A DNA stretch of 64,000 nt from contig NC_085116.1 in the NCBI RefSeq assembly GCF_030269925.1, positions 3,844,001-3,908,000 of the forward strand. The letters are read 5' to 3'. The position numbers and the translations under genes were made by a program. Under the pieces are notes generated by a model that was given only the letters and a program-made list of their open reading frames with translations, was not told where the DNA came from and made no database searches. Positions 48,430-60,400 of the stretch are shown piece by piece. Positions within the stretch are counted from its first letter, which is position 1. The number at the start of each line of letters is the position of its first letter. This DNA is from Bombyx mori. Lineage: Eukaryota > Arthropoda > Insecta > Lepidoptera > Bombycidae.

Positions 48430-51400
48430 CTGTTCCACAAGTTTTTTATTATGCTAATGAACAAACGGACTCGTGAGCCCACGTGGTGCGCGGTAGTCGT
48501 CGGAGCTCATGTACATCACATAAGGGGCTTAAAAGCTAGGTCCCGCGTTCATTCCGAGCCTCTTTATCATACCAGTTCTCGCATTTATTCCTATATGTGA
48601 TATGTTGAATTTTTCTAATTAAAATATATTCCTTTTATCGCGAACTTTTTTTTCTGCCTATGCTGATATCCTTGGAAGGCTATATCAGTGTTACTTTGGC
48701 GTATAAGTGAGCTCACGGGGCTCAAACCGGAGTGTTGCTAGCACTGGCCCTAGCAAGAGCCGCGCTTCGCAGAATCTACCACCGGATCGGAAACGCGACC
48801 CACTGAGAAGATCCGGCGAGAAACTCAGTGGGCTGCGTCTGTGGGTTAATATCGCGAATGTTGTTCGTGAAAATGTATTAAATACGTATTTTTACAGAAA
48901 TATAATTATGAGTACGAGATTTGAACACCAGCATAGTGGCGTCGCTCCATACGAGTACATTGGGCGTCTCATTCTTTACACCTCGAATTGACAAAATTAC
49001 GTAGTAATCATCTATATACAAATGAGCAAAGACAAAAAAAAATTAGTACCGTTTTAAAATCGGTTTGTCATCAGATTTTTTATAATATTGAAGAACTTTA
49101 AAATTACAAATTTGTTCAACTAAATCTTAAGCTGTCCGTATTTATGGTCGACCATTGAGCGATCAATGTTACCTATTAATATGATTAATATCAATTATCA
49201 GTATATTACAGATATTAGAACTACTCAGACCCTGTACATAAAGCTTTATACAAAAGAATCGATCGAATGATACCTATGGTGTCTCCGGTGTCTTCATCGT
49301 CGCCAACTTCAACGCACCGTATCGAGAACGGGGGCTTTAGATGGGCGAATCCAAGTACAGGCGGCTTCGAGCATGACGTCACAAACTGCAATCAAATATA
49401 AACACTTTAATAGCATTACATACGCGTATGTACTAAATAGGACACAATATTAATTTTGTTTTATCGTAGTGTTTACTGGTCGGGATATTCGTTCGCATGT
49501 ACTCGTGGTAGGACCTCTTGTGAGTCCGCACGGGTAGGTACCACCACCCCGCTTATTCCTACCGTGAGGCAGTAATGCGTTTCGGCTTGAAGAGTGGGGC
49601 AGCCGTTATAACTATACTCAGACCTTAGAACTTATATCTCAAGATTGGTGGCGCGTTTACGTTGTAGATGATTATGGGCTCCAGTAACCACTTAATGTCA
49701 AGTGGGTTGTGAGCTCGTCCACCCATCTAAGCAATAAAAAAAACGAAAAAAATAAAACGTGTGAATACAATTTCATAACAATCGAACGCGTTCAAAAGGA
49801 GTATTACTTTCAGAAAGTACTTTCAATAGGATTCAGTTCAAAGGGGCGAGCATAAATTACTATCGAAAAAGTATTCGTATTGCTATCGAGAAAAACGTAT
49901 AGGGTTTATACAGCGCCCCTTCCGGCCTTAAAAAGAATTAATTTCAGCAGCACGAATGAATTTACTTAGTATCGTTACGCAATCGAATCGTCACGTTCTC
50001 AAAACTCGAAACTTATACTCATATATACTCATAATACATAATACATATACACATATACTTATACTCATTCGGTTGACTAGTAGGGAATTCCTTAAGCATT
50101 AAGTCCGCCAATGTAAATTTTACACGAAGTGTATGTAATAATGAAAATGAGACTCGTCCGAACCTTAGTTTTCTCAATCTCTCTTTACGGGGCAGAGTCC
50201 TGGACAATTAGGGCATCCGAGCGCAAGAAAATAAACGCATTTGAAATGTGGTGCTGGAGACGAATGCTCCGAATTCCGTGGACGGCCAAGAGGACAAATA
50301 AATCTATCCTGGATCAGCTTCGCATCCGAGTCAGGCTCTCAACAATCTGTTACCAGAGGATCCTCAGCTACTTCGGTCATATTGTCCGCCGACAGTCAGA
50401 TAACTTGGACAAAGTGATTGTGACGGGCAAAGTAGAAGGAAAGAGACCCCGCGGCCGATTACCTAGCCGTTGGTGTGATCAAGTAACCGCTCTAACTGGG
50501 TTGCCAGTCGCAACCGCCATTCGAGCAGCTGAGGACCGGACGAGATGGAAACAGCTCCCGAGACAGGCAACGGTCAAGTTTCAGGGACACGACCTTCAGC
50601 AATGAAGAAAGCGACGAAGAAGAAGTATGTAATAAATAAATAAACGAGAGCATGAAAATTGTTTTGACATACGGTAAAGTAAATCTCGAAGGCTGGCTAT
50701 CGAGTACTATTGTCTAATCTAAAGATCCCTTTTCGTATCGAGAACTCGATACATTTACATTACGAATTCGATAGCTTTTCGTGCTTGACGTACCGTAAAA
50801 TGGGGCGATTAGGGACAAATTCCAACTTTATGAGCAATTTTAAGGTAGTTGTTGATGTATATAATGCTATATCAGGATCAAAATGGTTGAGTCTTGGAGG
50901 CATCTTTGTTGTCTAATTTAAAATTATGCAACTAGCATTCCAGTTTAAGCAAAAAATGCAAAAATAGGTGTAATCCCTATTTACCCGAAAATTGCGGTTA
51001 ATTGGGACGTAATGAGAAATTTGCTAGGGTTGGCACTACTTTTATTTTTATATATAGTTTTAATTTATTTATTTATTTAGTTGCACAAACAAAGTGATCA
51101 TCAATAAAAAAAATTGAAAACTGACAAAAGTACATGGCAGACATCACCTCAATTATAGGTGCAATCGACAGTGCATTAATAAAATATATATATATATATA
51201 AATATATACATATATATATACATATATTTATTTATACATATATAGTGGGCTTTCTTAGAAACGGTTTATATTTCTCCATTCTTGGTAAGTACTTAGGGGC
51301 TGATATTTCTATCTGGGTTAAGAGATTAGGTGTGTCGGTTATTCCATGGATTAATCAGATGAATACCCCCACTCTGAACAAATATTAAATATTTTATTAT

Positions 51401-54400
51401 GTATTACTTAGACATTTTTGTCCAGTTTGAGATTTCATTGATCTTGTTACATGTCTCTGTAAAATCGAGTTACTTATATTAAATTACTTATCTATTTCAA
51501 CTAAAGACTTATTCCCAATTTCGCTTCGAATAAACCAGATTTTTACCAACAAATTTAAAAAATATTTTTATAACAACCCTACAAACCTGCACCTATTTAT
51601 ACTTAGGTCGTTTCCATTTCACGTATTCTCATCCCAATTGACCCCTTTTTCGTTGTTATTTATACCTAAGACGTCCCCAATATCCCCAAAAACAACAGAT
51701 TTTTACATGTATTTTTATTTAATCAAATACATTAAAACCAATAACAACTGAGACTTACCTTTAATATATATGCTGGTTCAAACACTAAATAACGTTTATA
51801 AATCATAGTCGTCTTCTATTATTATCAAATAAATAAAAGAGAGCAAAGTTTCTAGCACTAAAATAATTACCACCACAGGAAGTTAATTTGAAACACGATT
51901 TTTTATAAGTTAGCAGCTATTATCATGCATATTCAGATTTGTTTTGTGAACTTTCAACATTCTACTATTAAACTACAAAAAACGGAAGATTTTGCAACGA
52001 ATATAAAACTTATATTGAGCGTCGAAAGATTTTCCCGGTTTTTTCCCGATTCGCCTCTCAATCCCTAATCGCCCCATTTTACCGGTACAGTTCAGTAGTA
52101 GTGATTCTATTTTTCCAAATGGAAAGGCAAAGGTATCATACTATACAGTCTAATCATCCTTTTTTTATGAAAAATAATAATAATATGCAGTGAAATGAAA
52201 TGAAGTTAATCAATTGGCATGAAATTAAATTAGACGATATGGGGTGAAATATAATTACAGTAAAATGGTGGTTATTTACTGAGACTTTTTGGAGGAACCC
52301 GAGAAGCTACGTCCAGCGGTTTTTTTTCATTTTCCCACTTTCACAGATACTAATTAATAAGCCATCGACACTAAATCTATATATATAAAAATGAATTGCT
52401 GTTCGTTAATCTCGCTAAAACTAGACAACGGCTGGACCGATTTGGCTAATTTTGGTCTTGAATTATTTGTGGAATTCCAGAGAAGGTTTGAAAGGTAGAT
52501 AAATATGAAAATGCTCGGAATTAAATAAAAATAACAATTTTGTTTTTCCTTTGATGTGTCCCCCGTCGGACGGATTCCTTTGGTTTGTTTTAAGTTTATT
52601 TTATACAAAAGTTTAGGTCTTTTATTTATCGATTGAGGCACTACGAAGTCTGCCGGCTCAGCTAGTAGACAAAATAAAACAATTCACAAAGCTACGTTTC
52701 TCGCGTTCCCGCCAAAAAGTCCACAAAAAGTCGAAGAGTTGGTACCTTGAGGAACATGGCGCGCTCGTGCTCGGTGAAGTCGCGCTGCAGCACGTCCCAC
52801 AGCCAGCAGACGACGCGGTGCGAGTCGTGGAAGCCGCCGTAGTACTGCGTGTGGCGGCGCAGGTCGCGCAGGTCCAGGGGCACGTTGTCGCCGCTGATCA
52901 GCCGCTGCAGCTGTCCACACCACTCCGCGCTTACAACACTCTCAGAACATTCCATAAAACCGCCCACGGCATCCTATCACTAAAATTTTCCATATTCTCG
53001 CAAGTAGAACAGACCTCCTTAAATATTCCCCTTTATCAAAGATTTGTAGTGAATATAACCAAACGTGTGCATTAATTGACGGCATCGACATTTTTAAAGA
53101 CACGTTTTCCTGATCTCAAGAACAAGCTAGTATCCAAGTTCCTTTGTTTATAATTGATGAGAAAATGTTAAATAGTCAACTCTTGCTTTCATATAACTTT
53201 AAAATTTTTTTTTTTTATATCGTACTGTTAACATTTAAATTTAACCTATTTTTCCACTGTTTGTAAAATTGCTGTAACATATCATAGTGTGTCATAAGAG
53301 ATTGCTGTACATGCCCGTAACTGGCTTACATACCTACCAGTACTTAATTTTATACTTGTTATTTTTAAGCTTGAATGTTTTGTGTGTATTGCTGTTAGTG
53401 TGTCTAAATAAATAAACATCTTGCGGACGTAGTTAGCTATGTGAGAGCTCAAAACCATTTTCTGTTCAGTCTGAACGTCATTTTTCACTTCTTTTTTTTC
53501 CTATCTATTCTAGTAGCCTCGAGGGGTTATTGTAGATTCGCCGAATTAATAGGTGAGCTCACAGGACTCAAACCTGATGACGTTACGTTGCTAACACAAA
53601 CACTAGAAAAAGCCGTGCTTCGCAGAATCTACCACCGGATCGGAAACGCGACCCACTGAGAAGATCCGGCGAGAAACTCAGTGGGCTGTGTGCCGGGTAG
53701 TATTACATAAATTCTTAATATTTTCATACAGAAATTAATTCATTAATTGTTTCAACTGTTCGACGGCAGCCCTGAGCTTACACAACAAAAGTACCGTACC
53801 CTAAGGTACCTTTGTTGATGGTTAATTATAATTATTTTTAACAAAGAATAATTGTATTTCCATGATACCAATTCCCGGATGAGCTAGACAATGTTCCATC
53901 GACGTCAACCTTCCTCGTTTAGACTACGAATTCACAACTAATTAACTTACAAAACAAGCACCTTTCACGCGGAAACCTCTTGATTAAGACCTAATAATAA
54001 TACCTAGCATACTAAATTGAACTTTGTGTCCTTGCAATAAGATAGCTTTCGACTTTACATGTTTCATACACATGGGTTATGAAGTACTTGTGTAATCTAG
54101 GAATTATTATACTCACCTCTGGGGTGGAGAACAACGAAAGCCACTCGGGGTTGATGATGGTTCTGAACCCTTTGATGAAAGCGTTCGTCTGGTCCTTGAT
54201 TTGCATGTGCATCCGGAAATGAGCCATCAGGTGAATGTAGTTTATTCTGAAACAAAAATAATAAGAGTCGATTAAAAATAAATAAAAATTTGGACTGCCA
54301 ATCTGGATGGTGACGTTATACTGATTGTTGTGATGGGTTACCGCGAGTTATATAAACAATTAAAACTTTTTTTTTTATTGATGAGTGTGCGAAAATTTGA

Positions 54401-57400
54401 CTTAATCGGTTCAATTCCATTAAAAGATTCCGTTACTTAGATGGCTATAAGTGAAGGTAATGAAAGCAAGTCAAAAACGCGTCACTTACACAAAAAAAAA
54501 TTATTGCATAGTTCGGTGGACCGGCTCACGGTCCACCTGGTTTTAAACGGTTACCGGAGCCCATAGACATCTACAACGTAAATGACGCCACCTTGAGATA
54601 TAAGCTCTAAGGTCTCAGTATAGTTATTCAAAACGGCTGCCCCACCCTTCAAACCGAAACGCATTACTACATCACGGCAGAAATAAGCAGAGTGGACTAT
54701 CCGTGCGGACTCACAAGGGGTCCTACCACCAGTACAACAGTACAGTATTTCATACCTAATTTTGCAATTTTTCAAGCTCGACCTACCAACCAACCAAGCA
54801 CATAGCTACAAGTTTATAGAGCCCCTTACTTGTTCTCGTTGGTGACGGGGATGCCTTTACCGCCCGGCACCAGCTCGTGCGTCACTATTTCCCCCAGACG
54901 TTCCTCATCCACGGAGAACGTCAGCTCCAGCGAACAAATATCTCCCTGAAACATGTAAATAGAATTATTCTTTTTATGATTCAATGATTACTTGTGGCCC
55001 GGAGACCTTTCCAGTTTCACCAGGGCAGGTAAATAGAAATTGAAAGAACCTTCATTGTACTTGACGGAGGCAATATGTTAATTTGATTTTTACTATCGGT
55101 ACGAGACGCACGGTCAGCGCGCCAGAGGTCAGATAGCAAAAGCCCCCCCTTTAATCCCGACACAAATTTTGACTTTTTGGCGGGAACGCGAGCAGTGAAG
55201 TGGTGTGATTTGTTTTATATTGTCTATTTTGTGTTTCTTTCAGGTTTAAATGTGTAATAACGGTAGTTTATTACCTGTGTAATATCTGTACACAAATGTA
55301 GGAAAATGAAACAAAGCCGCTGGACGTAACTTCTCAGGATCCTCCAAAAAGTCCACTGAAAAGTCTCAGAAAATGACTACCATTTTACAGAGATTATATT
55401 TCATAACATAATATCATCTCATTTATAAATTTCATTCGTTTTTAATAATTTATATTATGTCGCGATTAGTTTCCTTCGTTTATTTTATTATTCGTGAGCT
55501 GTAAATAATTGAAGCGGTGAATTGTATAGGTCTTATTACTTGACGCTGGCTAGTGCACGGCACCCTGTCACCCGTGCCGGAGCCAAATGAATTGTAAAGG
55601 TCTTGGCGCTGGCTAGTGCATGGCACCCTGTCGTCCGTGCCGGAGTAGAAAAATAAAGCAGAAGAATTTTACTGTTTGATTCCGTGTACCCCATATATCC
55701 TTTCTGTTAATATAGCCGAGACTAATTTTTTTTTTTTTTATTGCTCTTTTAGGCAGACGAGCATACGGCCCACCTGATGGTGAGTGGTTACCGTCGCCCA
55801 TGGACTTCAGCAATGCCAGGGGCATTGCTGAAGTCCATGGGCGACGGTAACGGTAACGGTAATCCATAGGCAGAGCCAAGCCGCTGCCTACAAAATTGGG
55901 TTTATATCTTAATATATACTGTTTGTACAATTACAAGTGACGACACTTAGTTCGGACTAACCGACCGGTATATAATTTAATCGTTTCGTCCCAATAAAAT
56001 ACCTGAAAGTGTTTGATGTATGTGAGACTCCGATAGAGGTCGCGGTCGAGGGAGGGCAGCTCGTCGATCCAGCTGTACAGCGCCTGCTGGGTCTGGCCCA
56101 GGACTTGACTCAGGAAGAACGACGCGAACGGGACGTCCACCACGATGCCCTTGGGTGCAACAACTTATGTTTTAAATTACATAATGTAGTCGTGTGCGGT
56201 ACACTCGTGTTTATCGACAAACATATATACTCTCAGTACATAACTAGTGAGGCTACGGTAAGTGAATTTAGACAATTTTCCCTTACCTTTTTTTTCTTTT
56301 TTTCCCTACCTATGCTGATAGCCTTGAGAGGCTATTTCAACTTCACCTTATCGTGTAGGTGAGCTCACGGGGCTCAAACCGGAGGTGTTGTAACACTGGC
56401 TCTAGTAAGAGCCGTGCTTCGCAGAATCTACCACCGGATCGGAAACACGACCGACTGAGAAGGTCCGGCAAAAAATTCAGTGGGTTGTGTCTATGGGTTA
56501 ATTTACTCGTCGAGCCCTTCATCGCAAGTAACGGGTTCGGCGAGAACGGTGACCGGTGCTTGAGGTACTCAAAAGCACCGTTAATGGATCGGGAGGATCC
56601 GTAAGGACGTGTGGCCTTACCTCATAAACAGCTTTCCCTAGCATCCTGCCGATGAACTCGAAGAGTTGAAGATGGTTCTCTTGCAGGCACGACGTCGGCG
56701 ACGGGTACAGGCGCTCCTCGCTCGTCACACGGAACAGATTCAGAGATGGATCGAACACGCGTTTTATTGTTTCTTCGAGAAATTCTGAAAGGTTCGAAAA
56801 TTATAACCATATATTATATGGTTATTGAGAATAATCCGAAATTGTAATAGCAATTTCTCAATACATTTTTATTACATAGTTATGTTGGTGTATTTTTATT
56901 GAATTTTTAGTACAGTAAATTGGGGGGAATAGGAACTAGAGGTCGAATAGGGACAATTCTAGAATGTCACAATACTTTTGTTGAGTTGTTAGATTTAACT
57001 TTGTTGAACTGAAAATGCTTTTATTTAGTGTTTAAAAATATTAAATAGTTTAATTTAGTCATCAAAGTTTTGTAACTCATTAAAGATATAAAAAAAATTA
57101 ATTAAAGTTTGGTACCTACCTAACAACTAAAGCCTTATCCAAAACTCTATTATCCCCATACGTAACCCGATTCACCCCCATCGCCTGGGTGAATAGGGAC
57201 AAGTGCGTTTTTGTTACTTTTTATAATTATTATGTAATAAAATATATCTTAATGCATTATAAATGAAAATTTAAACTACCGGAAACATTATGATCTCCGT
57301 TTTATTATTATAATTATAAAAAAAAAAAAACAAAAAAAATCAACGTCTAACTTAAAAATCCCCCCATTTTACGGTATACTATAATAGACTAGATTTAAAC

Positions 57401-60400
57401 CATTAAACAGGCCGAGTGCAGGCAACATTGGAGGAAGTTGGTGCAAAAACTGGACCAAGGTGGTCACGTCCCTCAGTAATGAGAAAGCGACGAAAAAGAA
57501 GAAGAAAATTTTTCAAATTGATATTTTTTGTGTCCTTAGATCGAAGTGCACGAGAGGGTACCCTTGAACACGCCGTCCTGGTCGATGCCGGCTTCGTCGA
57601 GTCCCTGCTCGTTGATGAAGCGCACGCGCACGCAGCCCCGCAGCGCGCGGGACGGCAGCGCCGCCAGCTGCCGGTAGCCGTCCTCCACCAGCCGCGCGCG
57701 CCGCACCGTCACCAGCGTCGAGCGCCCGCCGCACGCGCTCTCCGTCAGCCCCAGCACCACCTGCCATCATCTTCACTGCTAGTTATTGTGTAGACGCCTA
57801 CTGGTGGGAGGACCTCTTGTGAGTCCGCGCGCCTGCCTATTTCTGCCGTGAAGCCGTAATGCGTTTCGGTTTGAAGGGTGGGGCAGCCGTTATAACTATA
57901 CTTGAGATCTTAGAACTTATATCTCAAGGTGGGTGGCGCATTTACGTTGTGGTAACCACTTAACACCAGGAGGGCTGTGAGCTCGTCTAGCCATCTAAGC
58001 AATAAATAAATAAAAACCCGTGAACGAGTTTACAATCCACTCGGTGCAGCGGTTACCGGAGCCCATACACTACATTTTTTCCCCTATACTGATAGCCTTG
58101 ACAGGCTATAATCAGCTTCTCCCTGACGTGTAGGTGAGCTCACGGGGTCAAACCGGTGTTGCTAACACTGGCCTTAGCAAGAGCAGTGCTTCGCAGAATC
58201 TACCATCGGATGGGAAACGCGACCCACTGAAAAGATCCGGCGAGATTTTCAGTGGGTTAGACATTACACAACTCACTCACTATCTCTCTCTGAATTTTGT
58301 ACCGTATGTTCCATGAGACATCCGTAAGTGCTCTGAGGAATTGTTTGAGATGACCACATCATCTCCTTTTTTTTATCATCGCACCGCCCGCCACCGGAGT
58401 AAAGTTCACCCATATTATCTAGAACCACTGTGGTTATCCACGGTGAGTTTCCAGACATTTTTTGGCCAGTCCGGCTTTGAAATAAGCTCCTCTCTACTTG
58501 TTTCGCGAAAGCTATGACATGTCATTCTTCAAACAAGACTTGTAGAGAGTGCTTAACGGTAGGTAACGAATTAGCTGTGACTCTTGCATTACTGACGTCC
58601 ATGGGCGATAGTAACCACTCACCATCAGGGGCATATGCTCCTCTACCTATGACTGCCCCGCCTTTTATTTAGGCCGAACACAGCAGAAATAGTCAATCTG
58701 ATGGTAACAGTCCGTGCAAGTTACAATACGACTCTGTAACCAGTAAACGCCCAATCTCCGTTATTAACAATACAAAGGTTTTTTTTAAAACCAATTAACA
58801 TACCTTTTCATCAGCGACAGCCCTCCGGAACAATCGGACCCTTTCTCCGTGAGCGATCATGTGAGGAGTCTTTTGTACTAGCATCTGTTATTGTGAGATA
58901 TTAGATGAATTATTTACGTTTACTAGATATCGATATCGATTAAAACTAGCGATACGCAATAAGGTAGAATACAACCAGACAACTGTTAAAATGATATTGA
59001 GAATAAATTGTCTGATTTACAAGACCCCATAGATCTCGGAAATCGTAACCGCATAAATATCCCAACAATTTAGGTTCAAGGGCACCGAAATCTTTAATCA
59101 ATCAGAGCCCAAGACACCCTAGGTTTTTTTTTTATTTTTATCGCATAGATGTGTAGACGAGCTCACAGCTCACCTGGTGTTAAGTGGTTACCGGAGCCCA
59201 TAGACATCTATAACGTAAATGCCGCCACCCACTTTGAGATATGAGTTCTAAGGTCTCACTCAGTATATCAAAGTTTTATAATACACACACACCTGCTGCG
59301 GTTTCTTGCCCTTCTCCAGATCGGACATGAACTGCCCCTCCCGTATCTCCTTAACGAGCCAGTGGTGGGCGGGCGTGTACGAGCGCCGGCAGTCGCGACG
59401 GTACAGCACCAGCAGTAGCGTGTGCAGCGAATTAAATAAATCATTGCTTTGGATTGTTTTGAGATCTGCAAGCGATAACATAACTTAATAACTTAATTTT
59501 GCAAAAATACATGAAGACTTACAATAAACATAAAATGGGGGGAATCGGGACACTTTTTAAATTCGACATTGATTTTTATCGTTTTTTTCTTGTAGTTATA
59601 GTAATAAAACGGAGATCATAATGGTCCCGGTAGTTTAAATTTTCATTTAGAATGCATTAAGATATAGTTTATTACGGCAAATCACAAAAAGTAAAAAAAA
59701 CAACTGTCCCCATTCACCTAGGCATTGGGTGAATCGGATTACGTATGGGGACAATAGTTTTTCGATAGGGCTGGCACTATTTAGTTGTTAGATAAGTACC
59801 TAACTTTAGGTAATTAGCTTTTTAACATCTTTAATAAGTTACAAAACGTTGATGACTAAGTTAAACTATATTATTTAATATTCGTAAGCACTAAACCTAA
59901 GTAAGTCATTTTCAATTCAACAAAGTTAACTCTCTAACGACCCGACAAAAGTATTCTGACATCCCAGATTTGACCCTATTCTTCCCTATCTACTGTACTT
60001 ACTTTACTACGGTATTCTATTAATATTAGACAGCCAGTAATTCGCCGATTTCATATATCTTGCTATGACCTACGGCGCGGAAACCTGGACACTGACGGCA
60101 GGGCTGGCCCATAAGTTAAGAGTCGCACAGCGGGCGATGGAGAGAGCTATGCTAGGTATTTCTCTAAGGGACAAAATCCGGAACGAAGAAATTCGACGGA
60201 GAACCAAAGTCGACGACATAGCTCTCAAAGTTAGCAGGCTGAAGTGGCAATGGGCCGGTCACATCTGTCGAGCCAGCGACGCCAGGTGGGGGAGGAAAGT
60301 CCTCGAATGGAGGCCACGGATGGGTACAAGGAGCGTGGGGCGTCCTCCAACCAGGTGGACTGACGACTTAGTGCGCACGGCGGGAAGTCGTTGGATGCGG

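Noticed and set aside
52684..53075. Alternative frames over the GC-rich UBE3B exon 52746-52910
   Set aside because: Only the frame with LQRLISGDN matches the HECT family and links in phase to its neighbours.
57416..57793. 125-codon plus-strand frame and an Ala/Arg-rich minus frame
   Set aside because: Shadows of the UBE3B exon 57562-57760; low-complexity composition comes from high GC.
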